Shown one piece after another: positions 45,027 through 55,572 of a DNA stretch of 64,000 nt (position 1 is its first letter; every line of letters begins with the position of its first letter). This stretch comes from Cocos nucifera (taxonomy: Eukaryota > Streptophyta > Magnoliopsida > Arecales > Arecaceae): assembly GCA_006176705.1 (NCBI GenBank), contig QRFJ01000785.1, forward strand, positions 1-64,000, given 5' to 3'. Below the pieces are notes generated by a model, which searched no databases, was not told the origin of the DNA, and was given only the letters and a program-made list of their open reading frames with translations. The position numbers were made by a program, and so were the translations under genes.

Positions 45027-46525
45027 TGTTGCCTAAGGATGGCCACCCAAGAGGAGGGATGAATTAGATGTTTAAAAATTTAAACTCTAATTAAAATAAA
45101 TTTTAATGTAGTGTGCTTGGTGAAATAATGTGATACAAGTATAAAATGAGAACAATGTAAATAATATAATGAAAAGCATGAGAGACTAAGCTTTTATAGT
45201 AGTTCGGTGCCAAACTTATCACCTACATCCACTCCTCAAGTAAACTACTTGAGAGTTCAACTATAATCACTCAATTGATTACAGTTTATTATTTTTCTTG
45301 GGCTCACAATCTAATCTTGTTGGTTTTGACTTAGGCTCACCAACTACAATCTTTACAATGATTATTTTTTTGGGCTAATAATCAATCCCGATTGATTTTG
45401 GCCTAGGCTTACCAATCAAATCTTTACAATATAAAATTCTAGGCTTAGACCAATCCCAAGTTTCTCATCCCAAGAAACTTGTAATCAAATAAGATATAAA
45501 GATTAAAGAAGTTTAGAAAGAAAAACTCAATGAAGCTCAAAGAAGAAGTTTATGAATGAAAGGCTTGATTGCTTTCGCTCTTCTTCTTGAATGCTTGAGA
45601 GAAATTAGTGAAGCTCTTCAATGATTTTTTTTGACTTCTCTGACTTTGAGGATGATTGGAAGGATAAGATGATCAAGAAAATAATTTCTTCACCTCACTT
45701 AATGGCTCTCAATGAATAAACTTGGTGTAGGCTTAAAGGCTCTTAAATGTATGTTGCAAAAGTTCTTCTTGAAGTACTTAAATGTTTCTTATATATTCCA
45801 AGACTTTTCCACCACTCTAAAACCTCTGAAGAAGCCTCATTTAATATCCTAGTCGTTGGGCACGAAAATCTAGCCATTAAAACAAATTTAGGGCTAAAAA
45901 TGTGTAGTTCTGAAAAAATTTAGCCATTACAGTGACTTAGTCAACTAACCTTCTTGACCTAGTCGACTAAGTCCCCTACATCTCAACTTTAGCCTTTTCT
46001 GTGCTTTCTGTCTTCTGAGACATCATCGACTAACCTCTAAGACTTAGTCGACTAAGTCTCCTGAGTCTAAAATTTTTATTTTTCTATACTTTCTATTTTA
46101 ACTATTCTTTGATACACAGTCGACTAACTCCTAATCTTAGTCGACTAAGATGCGTGCCAAGCGTGCCATTTTGATTTTGACAGTCTTTCTTCTTCAATTT
46201 TTTTTGTAGGCTAGACTTGCTTCTTAAATTTGATTTATCTCTCATTAACTATTCTTTTTAAGATATACCAAGTATTGATTTTCTTCAAGAGCCTCTTGAT
46301 TGATGATACTTTATTTGATTGATGAAAGTCACTTAGAGCATTGTAAATGCTTGAAATTTAAATGCTTTTGTTATTATCAAAAATAATATCAAAATACTTT
46401 TGATGATGACAAAACCCTTTGAGTATATATCCTCAAAAATAATATATCCTCAAAAATGATATTAGTAATTAACAAATTATACTCAAATGCTTTTGTTATT
46501 ATCAAAATCAGTCCAAGAGTCAACA
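45027..46525 (-). repeat. 3' LTR of Element E (minus orientation)
   Basis: On the plus strand it runs TGTTGCCTAAGG...AGAGTCAACA. It contains CTTAGTCGACTAAG at 46043-46056 and 46136-46149, and a one-base-shorter form at 45959-45971. It carries extra DNA near 46360-46507 in which AAATGCTTTTGTTATTATCA occurs twice, absent from the other LTR. Confidence 0.9.
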
Positions 46526-46539
46526 ATCTTTTCCTTTTT
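46526..46539 (-). other. Polypurine tract of Element E
   Basis: On the minus strand AAAAAGGAAAAGAT directly precedes the LTR start TGTTGAC. A second purine run (AAAAAGGAAGAGAAG, minus, about 46827-46843) lies about 300 bp upstream, matching the multiple tracts known in Sireviruses. Confidence 0.75.
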
Positions 46540-47085
46540 GATGATGACAAAATCCTTTAAGTATATCTTTCTTTCAAATTTTAATATAACTTTCATGCAA
46601 TTAATTTATATACAATATATTCATTTATATCATATTGAATTTCATATTCTCTCCCTAAATATAATCACTATGTTCAAATTAAGTTTTAATTTTTGTATTT
46701 ACTCTTCCTTAATCTATGCCAATTTGATTCTTGAGGTTTCAAAGTACATCTTCTCATATTTGAATCAATTGAATGCTTCAAATTAGTTATTTTATATTAA
46801 ATTTTTAGATTATACTTATATTATTCTTCTCTTCCTTTTTATCATTATCAAAAAGATAGCTATTGTCAATCAAGAGCAGTACACTATACAAATGATACAA
46901 GGCATCACATGTACAGATGAAGGAAAATATGGAGTTTCATTCATATATAAGTAAAAATTTAAACATAAATATTAGGCCAAGTAGGCATACATCAAAACAT
47001 CAAAAGAAGCTTAAACCATTATAGATATCACATCAAATACAAAATAGGTTTTAAACTCAAGGGTATACAACTATAGGATGGCCTA
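46540..47085 (-). other. 3' untranslated region of Element E, no gene
   Basis: AT-rich DNA between the end of the 3' ORF and the 3' LTR, with the extra purine tract noted above. The plus-strand frame 46487-46786 is an AT-rich shadow without a domain. Confidence 0.6.
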
Positions 47086-47089
47086 ATCT

Positions 47090-48273
47090 AAGATAGGAGA
47101 AGGATGAGTCTAGGAGGATGGATCCATAGCCACCTAAGGATGCTGTCTGGCAAGGACACGCTCTACCAAAGTAGGAAGTTGATCAGATATCTCATCAACC
47201 ACTCGGTGCATAATATCGATAATCTGATCTTTCTTAAGATAGACAGAACATGCTGATCGAATAGATGGACATACACGGGCTCCTCTTCATCATCAACTTT
47301 GGTCCACTACCCATTCATCTTTTTGAAATCCATCCTCTTCAAGAAGTTTTCATCATATATGTCAAAGTGCTTCATCTCCTTGAATAATTTATCCTCTATG
47401 TCTACACCGAACTCTCTGAATATGATAGTAAGAAATTTTTCATAAGGTATGGCCAATTTTGCTCTCATTCTTGTCTCTTGCATGGTCTTCATCATCAAGG
47501 TAGAAAAATTAAATTTTTTTTCTTTAATATATGATAAAGAATCTCTACATCATTCCTTGTCATATAATCAAATCATCCAATCTAGAGAATAAAGATCTTG
47601 CAGACCATGTGATGTAAAAGGCAATGCTCGGTACTCAAATATTTTGCTAAAATCTCTTCAAAATCCAAAGCATCATCCCTGTTAAACAGCAAACGAAGTC
47701 CTGCTTATCGATCATCAAACCTCTTAGCTCCTTCCACTGGAGTCTTCAGTAATTGCCCTAAATTTTTCACTATTAAATCTATCTTGACCTCTTTAACTTT
47801 AGTTTCCAAAGATTGAAACCTATCCTTGCATTTTTCATAAAACTCTCTTACAAGATTTGGATAAGTGGGCAATTTTAGCGAACATAAGTACTCCCATCCT
47901 TGAAATTTGATGTACTCCCTGATTTTAAATTCTTGTTTCTTCAAAAAATCAAAATCAATCTTTCTTTCAGTGGTCACTTCCTAGAGGAAAATGGTATTAC
48001 TTTTGAGGAAGATGGCATGACCTGAGATGGAGATTGTACGGGAGTAGTGAATGGAGTAGAGCGTTGGGGCGGAGAAAATAGCGGGGTACCAGTAGTTTGA
48101 GTGGTTGAAGGAGGAGGTGAGGAAGGTAGAGATGCAACTAGGGGAATAGAAATTAGATCGAATTATGACTACTCAGTGGTGTCCGAACAATTTTTCATCC
48201 TCCACTCATACGATCATAGTTGAATAGGAGTGATCTTAGGATGAGTGCAAAGTTTCTTCTTCCTCAGTGCCAT
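47090..48273 (-). pseudogene. 3' (envelope-position) ORF of Element E; 'putative plant transposon protein' type
   Basis: The start is ATG at 48273 (MALRKKKLCTHPKITPIQL). A Ser/Pro/Thr-rich stretch follows (about 48180-48000), then the conserved domain at 47977-47705 with FKIREYIKFQGWEYLCSL, PTYPNLVREFYEKC and LLKTPVEGAKRF, then LHHMVCKIFIL and the block 47498-47307 with PYEKFLTIIFREFGVDIED and LKRMDFKKMNG. The C-terminus ends at about 47092. The same domain order is seen in D and G. No signal peptide or transmembrane segment is obvious, so 'envelope' is positional only. Stops and frame changes disable it. Confidence 0.7.
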
Positions 48274-48410
48274 GGATCCAAGTCCTCTTCCTCAAGATTT
48301 TTTAGGGCTTTGATTTGGAGATTTTCAGAGAAAAAATAGATGCCCTAGGTTTCTAAGGTGGGACAGCTAAGAAAGGGCGAATGAAAAATAAGCAAAATCC
48401 CATGGGTATT

Positions 48411-48450
48411 CTATTTTATAAATAGGATTCTCGATACTTAGTCGACTAAG
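48411..48450 (-). promoter_or_regulatory. Candidate internal promoter before the 3' ORF of Element E
   Basis: The palindrome CTTAGTCGACTAAG (48437-48450) is identical to the one repeated in this element's LTRs. In transcription direction it is followed 15 bp later by TATAAAAT (48421-48414), which lies about 140 bp before the ATG at 48273. In the LTR the same palindromes lie upstream of a TATATAAAA box (about 54226-54240). Function is inferred. Confidence 0.5.
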
Positions 48451-48629
48451 ATATTTTATCTTAATCTGCTCAGTGTGGCATAGAACTTAATGGCTAGAGT
48501 TTTAGTCCAAGAGATCTTGTAATGACTCATGTCTTTTTTAATGAAATTAATGTAAGGATGATTTATGAGAAATTCATCACATCATAGCAATCATTTCAAC
48601 ATACAAACATATTCAATAATTTTAACAAT

Positions 48630-51600
48630 ATGGATCAAAAAATCCTAATTGCTTTCTTATGGCACAAAATCTTTCTTCATTTAAAGGTTTAGTGAAAATA
48701 TCTGCAATTTGATTTTTAGTTAGCACAAACTCAAGAGTTATATCATTATTTTATATATGGTCTCTAATAAAATGATGTCTAATCTCTATATAGTTTTTTT
48801 AAGTGTAATATTAGATTTTTTATTAAATTTATAGCACTAGTATTGTCATATTAAATAGAAATATTATTACAAGTAATACCATAGTCCTCTAGTTATTGTT
48901 TGATCCACAATAGTTGAGCACAACTTTTAGCAGCAATATATTTGGCTTCTATCGTAGACAAGACTACTGAGTTTTGTTTCTTACTAAATCATGAGATCAA
49001 ATTTACTCCTAGAAACTGATATGTTCTACTTGTACTTTTTCTATCTAAGCAACATCCAACGAAATTTGAATCACTATATCCAATTAAGTCTAGTGAAGAT
49101 TATTTTGAGTACCACAAGCCTACATTTTGAGTGTTTATCAAATACTTAAAGATTCTTTTAACTGCAACTACATATGATTCTTTAGGGTTTGATTGATAAC
49201 GTGCACACATACATATACTAAATATTATATTAGACCTACTTGCAGTTAAATAAAGCAAAGATCCAATCATACCTCTGTATAATTTGGTATCTACTATTTT
49301 TTCTTTTGGATCTAGATCAAGCTTACAACTTATGCTCGTAGAGGTGCCACTCCCTCTAACATTCTCCATTCCAAATTTTTTTTAGCATTTTTTTATGTAT
49401 TTGCTTTGGTTGATGAAGATCTCCTCATATGATTGCTTGATTTGAAGTTCAAGAAAGAAATTGAGTTTCCTCATCATACTCATCTCAAACTCTCCCTATA
49501 TGAGACTAGCAAATTTTCTACACAAATCTTCATTAGTAGCTCCAAACACAATATCATCAACATATAATTGTACAATTAGTAAATTATTTAATTTTTTTAA
49601 TAAATAACATTTTGTCTACATTTTCTCTTCTAAAGTTATTATTTAATAGAAACTTGCTCAATCTATTATACCAAGCCCTAGGGGCTTATTTTAATCCATA
49701 AAGTGTCTTTTTAAGTCTATACACATGATTTGGCAATTCTTAATTTTTAAAATTTAGAGGTTGTTCTACATAAACTTTCTTTCTCAATTAGTCCATTCAA
49801 AAATGCATTTTTTACATCCATTTGAAAAAGTTTGAAGTTCATAAAACATGCAAATGACAAGAGCAATCTAATATCTTCAAGTCTAGCTACAAGTGCAAAG
49901 AATTCATCAAAGTCGATTCCTTCTTCTTGATTGTATCCTTGTGCAACCAATCTAGCCTTATTTCTAATTACATTACACTTTTCATCAAGTTTATTTCTAA
50001 AGATTCATTTAGTTCTAATTATAAGAAAATTTTTAGGTCTTTCAACTAGTTTCCAAACTTTATTTCTTTCAAATTGGTTTAACTCTTCTTGCATTGCTAA
50101 TATCCAATTTGAGTCTTTATCAGCTTCAATTATATTCTTAGGTTCTAAGTGAGATATAAATGCAATATAATTTATAACCTTCCTAAGAGATGATCTAGTT
50201 TTAACTCCATGAGATGAATCACCAATAATTAATTTTTTAGAATGATTGTGATCATACCTTCATTTCTTTGGTAAATTAGATGTACCTTACTCTTCTTGAG
50301 GTTGTTGCTTCCTTTCTTCAATATATTGCTTTTCACCTTCTTGTTCTTATGAATGTGTATCTTCAAGTGTCATATTCTTTATTTTCTTTTCTAAATTATC
50401 TTCATCTATATCAATTTCTTCTTCTCTTGCTTTAAGAGAGTTAGTTTTATCAAAAATAACATGCACGAATTTTTCTACAACTAATATTCTTTTATTAAAT
50501 ATTCTGTATGCTCTACTATTAGTTGAATAGCCTAGAAAAATATCTTCATCTAATTTTGCATCAAATTTATCTAATTTATCTTTACTATTTATCAAAATGA
50601 AGTATCTACATCTAAAAGCTTTGAAATATGAAACATTAGGTTTCTTTTCTTTGTAAAGCTCATATGGAGTTTTCTTTAAAATATGTCTAATTAATACTCT
50701 ATTTAGCATATAGCATGCAGTGTTAATAGCTTTCGTTCAAAAATATTTTGAGAGATTGCTTTCATAAAGCATGGTCCAGGTCATTTTAATTGATATTCTA
50801 TTCTTTCTTTCTACCATCCTATTTTGTTGGGATGTCTTAGGGGCTGAAAAATTATGGTTTATTCCATTCTTAGAACAAAAATTTTTAAATTTTTGATTTT
50901 TAAATTTCGTGCCATGATCACTTCTTATATATAAAACATCACATTCCTTTTCTTTTGTGATTTTGTTAAATAGCTCAACAAACATGTCAAAAGCATTATC
51001 TTTATGAGATAAAAATAAAATCCAAGTATACCTTGAACAATCATCGATTATCACAAAACCATATCATTTTCCTCCTAGATTTGTAGTTAAAATTAGTTCA
51101 AATAAATCCATATAAAGTAACTCTTGAGGTTTAGTTGTTGAGACAATATTCTTGGATTTGAAAGATGATTTTGTTTGTTTTTCAAATTGACATGCTTTGC
51201 AAATCTTATTCTTTTCAAAATTTATTTTGGATAAACCTTTACTAAGTCAAGCTTGATTAATCTAGACAATAAGTTCATGCTTACATGACCTAGTCTATTA
51301 TGCCATATCCAACTAGATTCATTTACTTTAGCATTAATAGCAATAAAACATTCAACATTTTCATTTTTGAGTTCATCAAGATCAACAATTTAAACATTGC
51401 CATATCTTTTTTCTATAAACTTAATGCTATCATCAAATAAATTAGTTACCATGCAATGAGATGATTTAAATGAAACATTAAAATTTTTATCACATAGTTG
51501 ACTAATACTTAGTAGATTGTGCATTAAACCATCAACTAGCAATATATTTTCTATACAAGTAGAGAGTGTAATCAAGATGTTACCGTTATCAATAATTTTA

Positions 51601-51737
51601 CCTTTACCATTGTCACCAAATGTCACCACACCTCCATCTATTGCTTCAAAAGAGATAAATTGGAATCTATCTCCTATCATGTGCCTTAAACAGCCACTAT
51701 CTAGACACCATCTTCTTTTAGTTCTCACGGATGCCAA
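48630..51737 (-). pseudogene. pol: pol of Element E: protease, integrase, RT, RNase H
   Basis: The protease has WCLDSGCLRHMIGD (about 51710) with the DSG active site intact. Pre-integrase reads HNRLGHVSMNLLSRL (about 51300). Integrase Asp/Asp/Glu lie in MDLF, YIRSDHGTKF and QQNRMVERKNR (51120-50790), followed by TPYELYKEKKP and GYSTNSRAYRIFNKR. RT has QEEGIDFDEFFALVARLEDI, FQMDVKNAFLNG (49850-49790) and YVDDIVFGATNE (about 49570) with YVDD intact. RNase H reads GMIGSLLYLTASR, DRKSTS and KNQIADIFTKPL (about 48720). Scattered stops break it into pieces. Motifs fit the SIRE/Maximus branch. Confidence 0.87.
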
Positions 51738-51959
51738 GTATACCTATACACGAAATCAAGTAGATTTAGGTATCCAAGTTAACTTGGATCCTTTGAGGTT
51801 AGCACAAATGGTTTCTTTTAGAATCTAAATTTATCTTATCTTTGATTGGTTTGTATTTAATTTCTTATTTGCATTCATTATGCATTCAAATACTTTGTAT
51901 CCAATTTTGTTATATTTAAAATAAGTTATGGATTTTGTGATCTATCAAACACATTCCTT

Positions 51960-53255
51960 AGAAATTTTTATTTTCTTTGTAGATTATATCCTAAACCAAC
52001 TTTATCGAAAATCATCTTTTGATTATCAATCAATGTTTGAAGATTTTTTGAACTAATCATGTATCTATCCATAATTGATCTTAGTCTTACTATTTTATCT
52101 TGTAAAGATACATTCTTTTCACTAGATTCATCTAATTTATTTTGTAGTTCTTTCATATCTTCTTCTACTTTAGCTTTGTCTTTGGTTAAGAGTTGGTTAT
52201 ATTTTTTTAGTTCTTTATTCTTATGTGATAACTTCTTAAAATTATCAATTAAGTTATTAAAAGCATCATATAACTCTTCAAAAGTAAAATCTAAAATTGA
52301 AGTATCATTATTTATCTTATCATCATTGTATGCCATAAGACAAAGGTTTGCCTTTTCTTCTCTTTGATATTCTTCATCATTTGAGAAAGAGTCCTCATCA
52401 TTGCTCCATGTGTTTTTATATGCTTTCTTCTTTATTCTCTTGGAGCTTTTCTTCAACATGGGATAGTCCATCTAGAAGTGTCTAGGTTTCTTGCACTCAT
52501 AGCAAAGAGATAGTTGTTTCTTTTCTTTTTTCTTCTCTTTCTCTTTGCTACCTTCTTCCTTATTGTATTTTCTTCTAGGCTCAAATTTCTTCCTTCTTTT
52601 TATGAACTTCTTGAATCTTCTTGCTATCATAGCTATCTCTTCATCATGTTTCAAGTTTTCTTCAAAATCACTCTCTTCTTCATAGATGGCAGTAGCTTTG
52701 AGGGTTATGGTTTTCTTTTTCTTCACCTCTTCTTCCTTCCTTTGGTTCATATTTAGCTCATAGATCATAAGAAATCCAATGAGCTCTTCCAAAGCTAACT
52801 TGTTTAAGTCCTTTGCTTCTTGAATGGCAGTCAATTTTGGCTTTTAATTTTTTAGCAAGGACGTAAGAATTTTTTGCACAACATCACTATTAGAATAATC
52901 CTTTCCTAAACTCTTTAAACCATTTAATATATCAGTGAATCTTGTGAACATTTCGATGATAGTTTCATGTGATTCCATTTTGAATAATTCAAACTTGTGT
53001 ACCAACATATTTTTCTTGGATTCTTTGACTTGATTAGTATCCTCATGGATAACTTCAAGTCTATCTCAAATTTCTTTGATGGATGAACATGTTGATATCC
53101 TATTAAACTCATTTGCATCCAAAGCACAATATAACACATTCATTGCTTTGGCATTGAGTTGTGCTTCTCTTTTGTCATGTTCATCCCAATCCTTTTTGGG
53201 CTTTGGAATGGACATGCTATCAATTATGATTATGGATATATAAGGGTCTTTCACT
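51960..53255 (-). pseudogene. gag: gag of Element E with C-terminal coiled coil
   Basis: The N-terminal part (53254-53066) has KKDWDEHDKREAQLNAKAMN and LDANEFNRIS, the usual Sirevirus gag block. A middle part lies at 52834-52472, with a basic tract and the knuckle CYECKKPRHF, where a stop replaces the next residue and the last Cys is Tyr. The segment 52471-51968 is acidic, then strongly helical (FEELYDAFNNLIDNFKKL, VEEDMKELQNKLDESSEKN), a coiled coil as in SIRE gag extensions. Frame changes occur near 52850-52930. Confidence 0.8.
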
Positions 53256-53448
53256 ATGACATTCCATATGTTATAATCTTATGCTTAAATAAATATCCTC
53301 ATTCTTGCTTTTCAATAAGTATAATTATTTTCATTGAAAAGCGATAGTCTATTAGTTGATTGCCCTTCAATCAATGAATTTTCAATTGGATTTGCTATTA
53401 AATCTTTGGCTATTTGACCGTTAGGTCAACCACTAATATTAGAGCACC

Positions 53449-53463
53449 TGCTCTGATACTACT
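53449..53463 (-). other. Primer-binding site of Element E
   Basis: On the minus strand AGTAGTATCAGAGCAGG follows the LTR end and resembles the tRNA-Met site TGGTATCAGAGC with one change. 53256-53448 is leader with no gene. Confidence 0.75.
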
Positions 53464-54905
53464 TATTGCCCAAGGATGGCCACCCAAGAGGAGGGATGAA
53501 TTGAATATTTAAAAATTTAAACTCTAATTAAATTAAATTTTAATATAGTGTGCTTGGTGAAATAATATGAGTTATAAGTATAGAATAAAAGTAATGTAAA
53601 CAACACAGTGACAAGCATAAAAGATCAAGCTTTTATAGTAGTTCGGCATCAAACTCGGTACCTACGTCCACTCCTCAAGTAAACCATTTGAAAGTTCAAC
53701 TATAATCACTCAAATGATTATAGTTCAATTATTTTTCTTGGGCTCACAGTCCAATCTAGTTGGTTTTGACTTAGGCTCACCAACTATAACCTTTACAATG
53801 ATTGTTTTTCTGGGCTAACAATCAACCCCGATTGATTTTGACCTAGGCTTACCAATCAAACCTTTACAATATTCAATTCTAGGCTTAGACCAACCCCAAG
53901 TTTCTCACCCCAAGAAACTTGTAATCAAATAAGATACAATGATTAAAGAAGTTTAGAAAGAAAAACTTAATGAAGATCAAAAAAAAAGTTTATGAATGAA
54001 AGGCTTGATTGCTCTTGCTCTTCTTCTTGAATGCTTGAGAGAAGTTAGTGAAGCTCTTCAATGGTTTTCTTTGACTTCTCTCATTTTGAGGATGATTGGA
54101 AGGATAAGATGATCTCAAGAAAATAATTTCTTCACTTTACTTAATGGCTCTCAATGAATGAACTTGGTGTAGGCTTGAAGGCTCTTGAATGTGTGTTGCA
54201 AAAAATTTTCTTGAAGTTCTTAAATATTTTTTATATATTTCAAGACTTTTCCATCACTCTAAAATCTGTGAAGAAGTTTCATTTAATGATCTAGCCGTTG
54301 AACATAAAAATCTAGCTATTGTAAAAAAGTTAGGGCTGAAAAGTGTAGTTCTGAAAAAAACTAGTTGTTACAGTGACTTAGTCGACTAAGTCAACCTTCT
54401 TGACTTAGTCGACTAAGTCCCCTGCACCTCAACTTCAGTCTTTTCTATGCTTTCTATCTTCTACAGTCTTCTGAGACATAGTCGACTAACCTCTAAGACT
54501 TAGTCGACTAAGTATCCTGAGTCCAGAATTTTTATTTTTTTATACTTTTTATTTTTGCTATTCTCTGATACATAGTCGACTAACTTCTAATCTTAGTCGA
54601 CTAAGATGCGTGCCAAGCATGCCATTCAGATTTTGACAGCCTTTCTTCTCTAATTTCTTTTATAGGCTAGACTTGCTTCTTAAACTTGATTTATCTCTCA
54701 TTAACTATTCTTTTTAGGATGTATCAAGTCTTGATTTTCTTCAAGAGCCTCTTGATTGATGATACTCCATTTGATTGATGAAAGTTACTTAGAGCATTAA
54801 AAATGCTTGAAATTTAAACTACACATCCTCAAAAATAATATTAGTAACTTAATAAATTATACTCAAATAATTTTGTTATCATCAAAATCAGTCCAAGGAT
54901 CAACA
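53464..54905 (-). repeat. 5' LTR of Element E (minus orientation)
   Basis: On the plus strand it runs TATTGCCCAAGG (TG mutated to TA) to GGATCAACA. CTTAGTCGACTAAG occurs four times, at 54377-54390, 54404-54417, 54499-54512 and 54592-54605, and half-type GTCGACTAAC sites lie between. A TATATAAAA box (minus) is at about 54226-54240, downstream of the palindromes in transcription direction. Confidence 0.9.
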
Positions 54906-54910
54906 GTCAG

Positions 54911-55058
54911 ACCCTCCTTAAGTGCCACTATTAGATCTGGTATTGATTTTCCCACCTCTCGCCCCGAGCCCTTTATAAGAATTTGGAGCAAACCAACTGC
55001 ACCTTCCACCTCCTCTTCTGATTCCATTATTGAATTTCTTTCCTCAGATGAGGAATAG
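54911..55058 (+). pseudogene. 3' ORF of Element D, C-terminal part
   Basis: It continues in frame after Element E: a Pro/Ser-rich tail ending SIIEFLSSDEE and TAG at 55056-55058. The open frame listed upstream from 54807 is LTR sequence of E and not part of the protein. Confidence 0.6.
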
Positions 55059-55572
55059 TCATCTTAGGACCAAGATCTTATTTTACTTAGATTTAGTCTT
55101 TTTGTTATATTTTGAAATGAATTCTAATGTTGTATTGTTTGGATGTATCTTTTTGTAAACAATACAAACATGTAATCAATTTCATCTATCAATGAAAGAT
55201 TATTAATTGTAATGTTTGTAATATTTGTAATACTTGTATTACTCTATTGGATGTTTTTTTTAATATTGACAAAAAGAGGGAGAAGGAATACTTGAGCATA
55301 TTGATTGGATATTTAATTAAAATATCATGGATAAAATACATTCATTAAGGGGGAGCTAATGCAAAATTCATATATCTTGATTTTGTAAAGAATACATCTT
55401 TTCAAAATAGATTATCAAATCAAAAAATTGCTTATATATATTGAAATATAAAAATTACTTGTGCATATTGAAATTCACAACATCACACTGTATATCTCTT
55501 TACTTTAATTAATTTCTTTTAATATATGTTGTAATATGCTCAACATTTTGTCATCATCAAAAAGGTAGAGAT
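55059..55572 (+). other. 3' untranslated region of Element D with multiple polypurine tracts
   Basis: No gene. Purine runs AAAAAGAGGGAGAAGG (55270-55285), TTAAGGGGGAGC (about 55346-55357) and AAAAAGGTAGAGAT (55559-55572) are spaced towards the LTR; the last abuts TGTTGTC and is the functional position. Repeated tracts after the 3' ORF are typical of Sireviruses. Confidence 0.7.

Larger units (their letters stand above)
45027..54905 (-). mobile_element. Element E: Sirevirus-like Copia with 3' ORF, minus strand
   Basis: LTRs at 45027-46525 and 53464-54905 (1499 and 1442 bp). Reading leftwards from 53464: PBS, gag with coiled coil, protease, integrase, RT, RNase H, an internal promoter-like region, the 3' ORF and a purine tract next to the LTR. 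Flanking pentamers ATTAG (45022-45026) and GTCAG (54906-54910) match at three of five bases, differing by transitions, so the TSD is only moderately supported. The host D reading frame continues across the insertion, which supports these borders. Several stops make it inactive. Confidence 0.88.

Noticed and set aside
46487..46786. 99-codon plus-strand frame
   Set aside because: AT-rich 3' region of Element E, partly LTR; no domain.
51517..52756. Plus-strand frames of 80-103 codons
   Set aside because: They are antisense to gag and protease of Element E and show hydrophobic composition without domains.
54807..54910. Start of the 54807-55058 frame as a separate small gene
   Set aside because: The first third is LTR sequence of Element E; only 54911-55058 is host coding sequence.
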